Shown piece by piece: positions 18,907-26,744 of a stretch of 64,000 nt of DNA. Location of the stretch: NCBI RefSeq assembly GCF_900156785.1, contig NZ_FTOP01000002.1, positions 363,296 to 427,295 of the forward strand. The letters run 5' to 3'. The DNA comes from Belliella pelovolcani. Lineage in GTDB: Bacteria; Bacteroidota; Bacteroidia; Cytophagales; Cyclobacteriaceae. The notes beneath the pieces were generated by a model. The model worked only from the letters and a program-made list of their open reading frames with translations. It made no database searches and was not told the DNA's origin. Made by a program: the position numbers and the translations under genes. Numbering within the stretch: the first letter of the stretch is position 1; each line of letters starts with the position of its first letter.

Positions 18907-19896
18907 ATGAAGAAAAGAATTGCCTTGGTCACAGGAGGCTTTACAGGTGAGTCCGTGATCTCTTTGAAAAGTGCTGCCATGGTCGAAACCCAGATCGATC
19001 GGGAAAAATATAACGTTTATAAGATTTTGATTTACCCAGGTGATTGGTATCATCAAACAGCTGATGGTCAGAAAGTGCCTGTTGATCTCAATGATTTTTC
19101 CATTGCTATCCAAGGCTCAAAAATAACTTTTGATGGTGTATTTAATATCCTTCATGGTTCTCCTGGAGAAGATGGGAAGCTTGCAGGATACTTTGATATG
19201 ATTGGCTTGCCTTATACCACCTGTGATGCCTTGACCTCTGCCATCACTATGAACAAGGGGTATACCAAAGCCATAGTGCAGGATATTCCAGAGCTCTTTG
19301 TCGCTAGGTCAGTCCAGCTTTTTAAGAAATCTGAACTTGACCCAACTCAGCTTTTAAAGGAACTGAGATTGCCACTTTTTGTAAAGCCCAACAATGGCGG
19401 CAGTAGTATTGGCATGAGTAAAGTAAAGGATCCAAACGAATTGCAGGAAGCATTGGATAAGGCATTCGCTGAAGATACACAGGTTTTGGTGGAAGAATTT
19501 GTATCTGGCAGGGAATTCTCCATTGGTGTTTATCATAGCCAGGGACAAACTACTGTCCTGCCTGCTACAGAGATTGTGAGTAGCAAAGAGTTCTTTGACT
19601 TCGAGGCCAAGTATGCCCCAGGAATCACCGAAGAAATCACTCCAGGAAGAATGTCTGACGAGGAATTGCAAAGGGTAAATAGAATTATTTCTCAGGTCTA
19701 TCAGAAACTCAATTGCAAGGGAGCTGTGCGCATAGATTACTTCTTGGAATATGAAACAGGGAAATTCTACTTTATCGAAATCAATACCGTCCCAGGACAG
19801 ACAGAGACCAGTTTGATCAGTCAGCAGGTAAGAGCCATCGGCAAAACATTAAAAGAATTCTACTCAGAATTAATCGAAGAGATGTTTCAAAAGTAA
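18907..19896 (+). CDS. ddl: D-alanine--D-alanine ligase
   Basis: 329 residues with the ATP-grasp fold. It joins two D-Ala using ATP to make the dipeptide end of the peptidoglycan precursor, in the cytoplasm. Visible signatures are the N-terminal GGFTGES (Glu15 binds the first D-Ala), HGSPGEDG (83-90), the glycine-rich loop KPNNGGSSIG (160-169), VEEFVSGREFSIGV and the metal/phosphate site EINTVPGQTETS. All of these are Ddl hallmarks. It is a single gene between the SusD terminator and the DUF885 gene, 110 bp after the former. The start is the Met directly before the first beta strand. Confidence 0.95.
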   Translation: MKKRIALVTGGFTGESVISLKSAAMVETQIDREKYNVYKILIYPGDWYHQTADGQKVPVDLNDFSIAIQGSKITFDGVFNILHGSPGEDGKLAGYFDMIGLPYTTCDALTSAITMNKGYTKAIVQDIPELFVARSVQLFKKSELDPTQLLKELRLPLFVKPNNGGSSIGMSKVKDPNELQEALDKAFAEDTQVLVEEFVSGREFSIGVYHSQGQTTVLPATEIVSSKEFFDFEAKYAPGITEEITPGRMSDEELQRVNRIISQVYQKLNCKGAVRIDYFLEYETGKFYFIEINTVPGQTETSLISQQVRAIGKTLKEFYSELIEEMFQK

Positions 19897-19952
19897 AATC
19901 TACTTTTATTTCTAGTATATTTCAATCTAAGATTCACTAATATCATTCGAAT

Positions 19953-21635
19953 ATGAAAAACCTTATCCTACTCTGCTTTAGTTTTTTGATTATCCAAACA
20001 TCCTTTGCTACCGAATTGTATCCTGCTATCAGTAGCTACCAAGCGGATGTAAGCGCCTTGAGTAGGAAATACAACAACTCCAATTCAGAAGAATATTTTC
20101 AGCGATTTGATAAGCTATATTCTGATTGGTTGAAAGCGCTTGAGGCGATGCCTTATGACAGCTATTCCATGGATGGAAAGTTGGACTATCAGATTTTTAA
20201 AAACTATCTAGAGAAGCAGCAGTATTTTCACAAAGCTTCTTATGAAGAGTTTAAGGCTGTGAAACCTGTGGTAGATTTTGGAGCTCCATTGGAAGATTTT
20301 TACCAAAAAAGAAGAGCTGCTATCAAGCCAAATGCTCAGAAACTAGCAGCCACTTTTGATCAAGTAGAGCGATCCGCTAAAGTAAAAATGGAGCAGATGA
20401 AAAAATCCAAGCCCTATACCTCTTGGCAACAAGCTGAATTGGCTGCATCAGTAGTAGAGTCTTTGAGAAGGAGTACAGATGAAGCCTACAATTTTTATTT
20501 CGACTATGATCCAGAGTTTACTTGGTGGATGAAAAAACCAATGGAAAGCTTGAACCAAACACTCCGAGCATATTCCAGTTTCTTGAAAAATCATTTTGAA
20601 AACACCATAGTCAAAGATGATGGCTCAGGAATCATCGGAAAGCCTATTGGTAAAGTCAATATTGAAAAAGAACTCCAATACAACATGATCTCCTATACTG
20701 CAGAGGAGCTGATCAAAGAAGGTGAAAGGCAGTACGCTTGGTGTGAGGCTGAAATGATCAAGGCATCAGAAGAGTTGGGCTTTGGTAAAGATTGGCGAAA
20801 AGCACTCGAATATGTCAAAAACCAATATGTTCCTGCTGGTGTTTGGCCAGGAATGGTGGTAGAAATGGCTGAAGAGGCCGTTGAATTTGTGGAGGAGCGT
20901 GATTTGTTGACTATTCCTGAAATGGCAAAAGAAACTTGGAGGACAACTATGATGTCGGCAGAAAGGCAAAAAGTAAGTCCATTTTTTCTGGGAGGGGAGA
21001 CAATTATCATTTCCTATCCTACTTCAGAGATGTCCCACGAAGATAAGCTGATGAGTATGCGTGGCAATAACCCACATTTTTCGAGGGCTGTGGTACACCA
21101 TGAATTGATTCCTGGTCATCACTTGCAGCAGTTTATGAATCAGCGTCACTTTCCTCATAGAAGGATGTTCAATACACCATTTTGGGTAGAGGGGTGGACG
21201 CTATATTGGGAGTTTAACCTATGGGACAAAGAATTCCCAAGAAATGTGGAGGATAAAATCGGCATGCTATTTTGGAGAATGCACCGAGCTGCTAGGATTG
21301 TGTTTTCGCTCAAGTATCATCTTGGAGAATGGACGCCGCAGCAATGTATAGATTATCTTGTCGATGCGGTAGGACATGAAAGAGCCAATGCAGAAGCAGA
21401 AGTTCGTAGGTCATTCGAAGGAAGCTATGGCCCCTTGTATCAACTGGCCTACATGATTGGAGGTATCCAAGTTTACCAATTGAGACAAGAGATGGTAGAA
21501 GGTGGCAAGATGTCAGAAAAAGAATTCCACGATTATTTCATCACCCAGAATTACATGCCTATAGAATTGCTTAGAGCGAGGATGAAGGAAGATTTACCAA
21601 GAGATTTTAAGAGCAATTGGAAGTTTTTGAAATAA
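19953..21635 (+). CDS. Secreted DUF885 family zinc metallopeptidase
   Basis: 560 residues with a signal peptide (MKNLILLCFSFLIIQTSFA). DUF885 proteins are predicted zinc carboxypeptidase-like enzymes of the M32/M3-like helical fold. The active-site motif HELIPGHHLQ, around residues 383-393, supplies the HExxxGHxxQ metal site. EGWTLYWEF and RIVFSLKYHLGEWT downstream are typical of the family, the first containing the probable third ligand Glu. It acts in the periplasm or outside the cell on unknown peptides. It follows ddl by 56 bp and precedes a small secreted protein by 52 bp, so the three may be co-transcribed. Confidence 0.88.
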   Translation: MKNLILLCFSFLIIQTSFATELYPAISSYQADVSALSRKYNNSNSEEYFQRFDKLYSDWLKALEAMPYDSYSMDGKLDYQIFKNYLEKQQYFHKASYEEFKAVKPVVDFGAPLEDFYQKRRAAIKPNAQKLAATFDQVERSAKVKMEQMKKSKPYTSWQQAELAASVVESLRRSTDEAYNFYFDYDPEFTWWMKKPMESLNQTLRAYSSFLKNHFENTIVKDDGSGIIGKPIGKVNIEKELQYNMISYTAEELIKEGERQYAWCEAEMIKASEELGFGKDWRKALEYVKNQYVPAGVWPGMVVEMAEEAVEFVEERDLLTIPEMAKETWRTTMMSAERQKVSPFFLGGETIIISYPTSEMSHEDKLMSMRGNNPHFSRAVVHHELIPGHHLQQFMNQRHFPHRRMFNTPFWVEGWTLYWEFNLWDKEFPRNVEDKIGMLFWRMHRAARIVFSLKYHLGEWTPQQCIDYLVDAVGHERANAEAEVRRSFEGSYGPLYQLAYMIGGIQVYQLRQEMVEGGKMSEKEFHDYFITQNYMPIELLRARMKEDLPRDFKSNWKFLK

Positions 21636-21687
21636 ATAATGCTTTAATGTGTTGTAGCGTTTTCATCTCCACTTTCGTATTAGGAGT

Positions 21688-22068
21688 ATGAAGACGCTCC
21701 CTTTCTTTCTTTTCCTTTTATTGGCACTGCCGAGCTTTGCACAAGAAAACCTATCCAAAGGCAATTCTTCACTACTTTTATATCCTGAGGTTTATTTTGT
21801 CGCCACTATGGAAACGTCAGCATCAGAAGTATCATCGAACCTACTTGCTTTTATAGAAGAAAATAAACTCAGCTATAGAAGGGAGGGAAATGAGTTAGTG
21901 TTTTTTAGAGTTTTCCCATCAATCCAAAGTGCTGAAAATTCATCCAAAATTATCAAAACAAGTATTCAAAACTTCTTGAAAGATGAGTCAAAGCCTTTAA
22001 AGTACAGACTTTATGGAAGAGAGTATTTACCAGAAAAGTTTTTAAAATACTTCCTTGAATTTAAATAG
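21688..22068 (+). CDS. Small secreted protein of unknown function
   Basis: 126 residues with a clear signal peptide (MKTLPFFLFLLLALPSFAQ, cut after the second Ala-Gln boundary). The mature part of about 105 residues is mixed alpha/beta with no cysteines and no recognisable motif. Same strand and close behind the DUF885 peptidase gene, so perhaps an accessory protein of it; that is only context. I do not recognise a family. Confidence 0.65.
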   Translation: MKTLPFFLFLLLALPSFAQENLSKGNSSLLLYPEVYFVATMETSASEVSSNLLAFIEENKLSYRREGNELVFFRVFPSIQSAENSSKIIKTSIQNFLKDESKPLKYRLYGREYLPEKFLKYFLEFK

Positions 22069-22145
22069 CAGACCAATTAGCTGACTTACTTTGGCATAAT
22101 CCATATTAGCCGCCAAAGCCTACTTTTCAAATCGGATAAAAAGCC

Positions 22146-22153
22146 TATTTTTG
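22146..22153 (+). promoter_or_regulatory. Possible -7 promoter element of the Rrf2 gene
   Basis: TATTTTTG fits the Bacteroidota -7 consensus TAnnTTTG. It ends only five bases before the start codon at 22159, which would give a leaderless or nearly leaderless transcript. No convincing -33 element is seen, so confidence is low. Confidence 0.3.
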
Positions 22154-22158
22154 TAACC

Positions 22159-22575
22159 ATGCTATCCAAAAAAACCAAATATGCTTTTCATGCCCTTACT
22201 TATTTGGGCAAGCACCGTGATCAGAAGACGGTATTGATTCAGGACATTTCTGAGGAATATGGGATTTCCCATAAGTTTTTGGAAAACATACTTTTGGAGT
22301 TGAAAAAAGCCGGGATCCTGGGGAGTAAAAAGGGAAAAGGGGGCGGCTATTATCTGATCAAAGAGCCCAAAGATGTAGCCCTCTCCAAAGTCATCAGGCT
22401 GCTGGACGGTCCCATAGCACTACTTCCCTGTGTGAGCCTCAACTACTACGAACCCTGCATAGAGTGCAAGTCCGAAGCAGCATGTGGGCTAAATAAGGTC
22501 ATGATCCAAGTACGGGACGAAATGCTTAAAGTTCTGGAAAATAAGACTTTAGCAGATATTTTAGATAAAGAATAA
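22159..22575 (+). CDS. Rrf2-family transcriptional regulator, probable regulator of sulfur assimilation
   Basis: 138 residues with an N-terminal winged helix (MLSKKTKYAFHALTYLG, then IQDISEEYGISHKFLENILLELKKAGIL and the basic wing GSKKGKGGGYYL). The C-terminal part carries four cysteines, Cys91, Cys100, Cys103 and Cys109 (C-x8-C-x2-C-x5-C). This arrangement resembles Rrf2 proteins that bind an iron-sulfur cluster, such as IscR and NsrR, although the spacing differs from IscR. Others of the family (CymR) sense O-acetylserine through CysK. It is the first gene of the cluster encoding sulfate reduction, so control of those genes is the obvious inference. Confidence 0.88.
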   Translation: MLSKKTKYAFHALTYLGKHRDQKTVLIQDISEEYGISHKFLENILLELKKAGILGSKKGKGGGYYLIKEPKDVALSKVIRLLDGPIALLPCVSLNYYEPCIECKSEAACGLNKVMIQVRDEMLKVLENKTLADILDKE

Positions 22576-22617
22576 AATTTTTTCCCTAATTACCCCATCT
22601 TTTTTATAGGTTTTATA

Positions 22618-22625
22618 TACTTTTG
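22618..22625 (+). promoter_or_regulatory. Possible -7 promoter element of the sulfate assimilation genes
   Basis: TACTTTTG fits TAnnTTTG and lies 24 bp before the DUF2061 start. The AT-rich 73-bp gap after the Rrf2 gene is the best place for an operon promoter and for Rrf2 binding, but no clear dyad operator or -33 TTTG is visible. Confidence 0.3.
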
Positions 22626-22648
22626 TTATTCTGAAACTGGAAAAGTAT

Positions 22649-22921
22649 ATGATCCTAGACCAACCTATCAAAAAGTGGTTTGTAAACAGCAAAGGCCAAG
22701 ATTCTAACATCAAGAGCTTTCTCAAATCCATATCTTGGAGAATAGTCGGTACACTCGATACCATGGTGATTTCCTTTTTCGTCACTGGCCAATTGGTCAT
22801 GGCCCTATCCATTGGGTCAATAGAGGTAGTCACCAAAATCGCCTTGTATTACCTGCACGAGCGTGCTTGGGAAGGAGCAACCAAAATCAAAAAAGATGAG
22901 CCTAAAAACGAATTTGCATAG
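22649..22921 (+). CDS. DUF2061 membrane protein
   Basis: 90 residues. Two hydrophobic segments flank the family motif SISWRIVGTLDTMVISFFVTG and the second helix ends in ALYYLHERAWEG, both hallmarks of DUF2061. The family is often found beside cysH and cysD in Bacteroidota and Proteobacteria, but its role is not known to me; a part in sulfate or sulfite handling at the inner membrane is only an inference. Its last 26 bases overlap the APS reductase gene, so the two are translationally linked. Confidence 0.85.
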   Translation: MILDQPIKKWFVNSKGQDSNIKSFLKSISWRIVGTLDTMVISFFVTGQLVMALSIGSIEVVTKIALYYLHERAWEGATKIKKDEPKNEFA

Positions 22922-23600
22922 TCTTGGCGAAAAGCTGGATAGTCTAAGTCTGTCCGATGGCTTGGCACTGCTTTCGGATCTTTTCCCCGGAAAAGTAGTC
23001 TTCTCTACTTCACTGGGACAAGAAGATCAGGTCATCACGCAGTTGATCGCGGAGAACCTACTTGATATCCACATCTTTTCTTTGGATACTGGCCGCTTGT
23101 TTCCGGAGACTTTGGATCTGGTTGCCAGGACTGAAAGTAAGTACAAAAAAAGAATTGAAGTGCTTTACCCTGAAAGGACTTCCGTAGAGAAGTTGGTGGC
23201 CGATATCGGCATCAATGGATTCTATGATTCGGTGGAAAATAGAAAATACTGCTGCTTTGTACGTAAAGTAGAGCCTCTGAAAAGAGCACTTGCTGGTAAC
23301 AGTGTCTGGGTAACAGGCCTCCGTGCTGAGCAAAGCCCAAACAGGGCTGATATGAAAAAAATCGAATGGGACGAAGCCAATCAGATCATCAAGTTCAACC
23401 CCTTACTCGACTGGACTTACGATCAGATGATCGCCTATATCAATGAAAACAATATTCCTTACAATCCGCTCCACGACAAAGGCTTTATCAGCATAGGCTG
23501 CGCCCCATGTACCCGAGCCATCACCGAAGGCGAAGATCCAAGAGCCGGGAGATGGTGGTGGGAAGAGTCGAAGAAGGAGTGTGGGTTGCATATAAAATGA
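22896..23600 (+). CDS. cysH: Assimilatory adenylyl-sulfate (APS) reductase, CysH family
   Basis: 234 residues from the ATG at 22896, which overlaps the DUF2061 gene by 26 bp; a GTG 33 bp upstream is also in frame but extends past the usual N-terminus. The enzyme reduces adenylyl sulfate to sulfite using thioredoxin. The [4Fe-4S] ligands of APS-type reductases are present: Cys119-Cys120 in KYCCFVRK and Cys202-x2-Cys205 in IGCAPCTR. The catalytic Cys229 is in ECGLH. TSLGQEDQVI forms the phosphate-binding loop. The CC/CxxC set indicates APS rather than PAPS as substrate, in agreement with the absence of an APS kinase (cysC) gene here. Confidence 0.93.
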   Translation: MSLKTNLHSLGEKLDSLSLSDGLALLSDLFPGKVVFSTSLGQEDQVITQLIAENLLDIHIFSLDTGRLFPETLDLVARTESKYKKRIEVLYPERTSVEKLVADIGINGFYDSVENRKYCCFVRKVEPLKRALAGNSVWVTGLRAEQSPNRADMKKIEWDEANQIIKFNPLLDWTYDQMIAYINENNIPYNPLHDKGFISIGCAPCTRAITEGEDPRAGRWWWEESKKECGLHIK

Positions 23601-24080
23601 TATATGCTTCGTGATATAAATAGATATATGCCTTAGGCGATATAAGAAAAGCGTCAATTGAGGTTAAACTTGGAAATTCATCATTATAGATGCAAGACGA
23701 AAGATACAAGACACAAGACAGGTGCTCTCCTAAACTTCGGAGTTCATCATTCAGAATTCAAGATTTAAAATATCGAATGATGAACGCTGAATATCGAATA
23801 ATGAAGTCGGTAAACCCGGTTCCTGGTTCAAGACTTCAGTCTTGGACCAGGAACTAGCAGTCTTCAGACTGTACTGAGTCTCAACCCCGAAGGGGATTAA
23901 ACTTTGATTAGCCCCGGGTTGCAACCCGGGGGGCAAGGTTAAAACAAGTACCAACAACCCTTAAGGGGTTGAACTGATGCCCTGATCAGTATAAAAGAAA
24001 TGGGCAATGAGATAAAAACATGAAAATGATGGCTGTCACAATTTTCGACAAAAATCTAAATTCTAAAATCTAAAATAAAT
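23599..24080. repeat. Cluster of hairpin repeats between cysH and cysD
   Basis: No gene. 23599-23645 holds two TATATC-flanked mini-hairpins, GCTTCGTG and GCC-TTA-GGC (23630-23638). 23818-23855 is a 16- to 17-bp stem (CCTGGTTCAAGACT/AGTCTTGGACCAGG core, one G-T pair, loop TC). It is followed by CAGTCT-TC-AGACTG (23858-23871), CCCC-GAA-GGGG (23885-23895), the perfect 20-bp palindrome CCCCGGGTTGCAACCCGGGG (23912-23931) and CAACCC/GGGTTG (23955-23971). Five consecutive stem-loops in 150 bp would strongly structure the cysH-cysD transcript. The rest is AT-rich with repeated AATATCGAAT/AAGACACAAGAC phrases. Confidence 0.75.
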
Positions 24081-24980
24081 ATGTCAAACCTATTCATACC
24101 TAATCCAAAAGAAGCCGAGTCCATCCATATCTTGAGGGAGGTGGCAGCACAGTTTGAAAAACCTGTCCTGCTTTTTTCTGGAGGTAAGGACTCGATTACT
24201 TTGGTGAGACTGGCCCAAAAGGCATTTTACCCAGCAAGAATTCCTTTTCCACTGCTGCATATTGACACAGGGCACAATTTCCCGGAAACGATAGAGTTTC
24301 GTGATCAATTGGTAGCTGAATTGGGTCTTGAATTGATCGTGAGAAATGTACAAGATTCTATCGACCAAGGGAAAGTGACGGAAGAGAGAGGAAGATATGC
24401 CAGCCGAAATACCCTTCAGACGACCACTTTGCTGGATGCCATTGAAGAATTCAAGTTTGATGCCTGTATAGGTGGCGCCAGAAGGGATGAAGAAAAAGCC
24501 CGTGCCAAAGAGCGTGTTTTTTCCGTGCGGGATGACTTCGGACAGTGGGATGAAAAAAACCAAAGACCTGAACTGTTTGACATGCTCAATGGACAAATAG
24601 AGCAGGGACAAAATGTGCGTGTTTTCCCTATTTCCAATTGGACTGAATTGGATGTTTGGGAATATATCAAAACAGAAAATATCCAGATTCCTTCTATCTA
24701 CTTTGCCCATAAGCGTGAAGTTTTCTTCAGGGATGGCATGATCTGGACAGCCAACGAACATGTTTTCAGAGAAGAACACGAGCAAGTAGAAGAAAAAATG
24801 GTGCGTTTCAGAACCGTGGGAGACATGACTTGTACAGCAGCCGTCCTTTCCGAAGCCACCAGTTTGGAAGACGTTGTCAATGAAATAAGGGCCTCCACCA
24901 TCTCCGAAAGAGGTGCCAGAATTGACGACAAACGCTCTGAAGCTGCAATGGAGAAAAGGAAGAAGGTAGGTTATTTTTAA
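24081..24980 (+). CDS. cysD: Sulfate adenylyltransferase subunit 2 (CysD)
   Basis: 299 residues, the usual CysD length. It adenylylates sulfate with ATP to give APS, as a complex with the GTPase CysN. The PP-loop of N-type ATP pyrophosphatases is FSGGKDSITL (32-41), followed by LLHIDTGHNFPETIEFRD, GGARRDEEKARAKER, TELDVWEYI and the C-terminal RFRTVGDMTCTAA, all typical of CysD. It lies between cysH and cysN in the same direction, but with hairpin-rich gaps of 480 and 317 bp, so expression of the three may not be strictly uniform. Confidence 0.96.
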   Translation: MSNLFIPNPKEAESIHILREVAAQFEKPVLLFSGGKDSITLVRLAQKAFYPARIPFPLLHIDTGHNFPETIEFRDQLVAELGLELIVRNVQDSIDQGKVTEERGRYASRNTLQTTTLLDAIEEFKFDACIGGARRDEEKARAKERVFSVRDDFGQWDEKNQRPELFDMLNGQIEQGQNVRVFPISNWTELDVWEYIKTENIQIPSIYFAHKREVFFRDGMIWTANEHVFREEHEQVEEKMVRFRTVGDMTCTAAVLSEATSLEDVVNEIRASTISERGARIDDKRSEAAMEKRKKVGYF

Positions 24981-25297
24981 AAAGGCATAAGATCTAAGAC
25001 ACAAGACATAAGAGTCGAGTAAGACCTTTGAGGTTTTCGAAACCTCGAAGGTCTTTAGGCAGGCAGGTTCGGCGATATAAAAATTCAAGCATTGAGCATC
25101 TCTCAAACCACTTGAAGCTCTTTCTAAAAAACCTTTGCGTCTTAGCTCGTTTGCTTCAGGGCTTCAGTCTTGGATCAAAATACCCACAGTCTTCAGACTG
25201 ATCTTAGTGTCTTTGCGCCTTCGAGGCAAAAAATATATTGAAAGTGATGATTTGACAAAGTCTTAAGTCTAATGTCTCACATCTAAAATCTTAACAA
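24981..25297. repeat. Hairpin-bearing gap between cysD and cysN
   Basis: AAGACCTTTGAGGTTT / AAACCTCGAAGGTCTT (25021-25055) is a 16-bp stem with one T-G pair and a TCG loop. A related hairpin is at 42429-42463. CAGTCT-TC-AGACTG recurs near 25189-25202, identical to one in the cysH-cysD gap. ACCTTTGCGTCTTAGC and TTAGTGTCTTTGCGCCTTCG phrases (25130-25225) belong to the common CTTTGCG-type intergenic repeats. No gene. Confidence 0.65.
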
Positions 25298-26554
25298 ATG
25301 GAAAATAGAAAACTGATCAAAATAGCAACAGCCGGTTCTGTGGATGATGGGAAAAGCACCCTGATCGGCCGCCTGCTTTATGATACCAAATCTCTGACCA
25401 CGGACAAGTTGGAGGCCATTGAGAAGACCAGCAAGCAGCGTGGATTTGATTACCTGGATTTTTCCTTGGCTACGGATGGTCTTGTTGCAGAACGTGAGCA
25501 AGGGATCACCATCGATGTGGCCCATATCTATTTCAATACCGAAAAGACGAACTTCATCGTAGCAGATACTCCCGGTCATGTCGAATACACCAGAAACATG
25601 GTCACAGGAGCCTCTACCTCACAGGTAGCCATTATCCTGATCGATGCCAGAAAAGGGGTGATCGAACAGACCAATAGGCACTTTTTCATCAGCAACCTAC
25701 TCAGGATGGGCCATGTGGTGGTAGCCATCAACAAAATGGATTTGGTAGACTATGACGAAGACGTATTCCTGAAAATCCGTGAAGACTTCGAGGCATTGGT
25801 AGAAAAAAGTGACTTCAAATCTGAGCAGATCACTTTTATCCCAATCTCGGCACTAAAAGGTGAAAATATTGCCAAAAAATCTGATCTGATGCCTTGGTAT
25901 GTAGGCAATACATTACTGGATCATTTGGAGGTATTGGAGCCAGAAGATTTGCAACAAAGTTCATTGGCGCGTTTTCCGGTTCAGTATGTTGTAAGGCCAA
26001 AGACAGAAGCATTTCACGATTTCAGAGGATTTGCAGGTAAGCTTTACGGAGGAAACCTAAAAGTGGGTGATGATGTCACTATCCTGCCTTCATTCACTAC
26101 CTCCAAGATCAAGTCCATTCAGTTTTTTGATCAAGCGTATACAGAAGCCACTCCAGGGTCTTCCATTACCATTACCTTGGAAGATGAAGTCAATATATCA
26201 AGAGGAGATATGTTGGTCAAATCAAGTGAGGTGCCCCATTCAGAGAAAAATATCTCTGCCACCATCTGTCAAGTAAACAATAAGCCGTTAAGAGTCGGGC
26301 AAAAGTACACCCTGCAACATGGCGTAAACAGGGTTTTGGCCAAAGTGGAAAGCATCTCCTCAAAAGTGCATACAGACTTCTCAGGAGAAGAAGCAAGCGA
26401 CCAGCTGGGACTCAATGACATCGGAAAAGTCAATTTCAGACTGAGCAAGCCGATACACTTTGATGCCTATACCGTCAATAAAGCCAATGGTAGCTTTATC
26501 CTGATTGATGAAGGCAGCTATGATACGGTGAGTGTTGGGTTTATTGAAATTTAG
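25298..26554 (+). CDS. cysN: Sulfate adenylyltransferase subunit 1, GTPase (CysN)
   Basis: 418 residues of the translation-factor GTPase family. GTP hydrolysis by CysN drives APS formation by CysD. G1 is GSVDDGKST (13-21), G3 is DTPGH (90-94) and G4 is NKMD (145-148). The following beta-barrel domains have VVRPKTEAFHDFRGFAGKLYGG and a C-terminal part with NDIGKVNFRLSKPIHFDAY. The length shows CysN alone, not a CysNC fusion, so no APS kinase is attached. The CCCCGA-GGGA-TCGGGG hairpin begins at the base after the stop codon. Confidence 0.95.
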   Translation: MENRKLIKIATAGSVDDGKSTLIGRLLYDTKSLTTDKLEAIEKTSKQRGFDYLDFSLATDGLVAEREQGITIDVAHIYFNTEKTNFIVADTPGHVEYTRNMVTGASTSQVAIILIDARKGVIEQTNRHFFISNLLRMGHVVVAINKMDLVDYDEDVFLKIREDFEALVEKSDFKSEQITFIPISALKGENIAKKSDLMPWYVGNTLLDHLEVLEPEDLQQSSLARFPVQYVVRPKTEAFHDFRGFAGKLYGGNLKVGDDVTILPSFTTSKIKSIQFFDQAYTEATPGSSITITLEDEVNISRGDMLVKSSEVPHSEKNISATICQVNNKPLRVGQKYTLQHGVNRVLAKVESISSKVHTDFSGEEASDQLGLNDIGKVNFRLSKPIHFDAYTVNKANGSFILIDEGSYDTVSVGFIEI

Positions 26555-26570
26555 CCCCGAGGGATCGGGG
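26555..26570. repeat. CCCCGA-N4-TCGGGG hairpin after cysN
   Basis: A 6-bp stem with GGGA loop that starts right after the cysN stop codon. The same core, with loops AGTG, GGAA or GGGA, appears in other repeat contexts of this window. No T run follows, so it is not a standard terminator. Confidence 0.7.
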
Positions 26571-26744
26571 GGATCTAAGATTTAAGATTGCAGATTTCTG
26601 CTCTTCTTTCTTGATTCTTGCATCTTGACTCTTGTATCTAATAAGTCGACCTTCACTACATTAAGACCCAGACCATCTTTGTACATCGTACTTGGTACTT
26701 TGTACAAAAATTTAACCTACTAAACCTATAGAGAATAAATAAAA

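Noticed and set aside
22896..26554. PAPS-dependent pathway with an APS kinase.
   Set aside because: CysH carries the CC and CxxC ligands of APS reductases, CysN is not fused to CysC, and no cysC gene is present.
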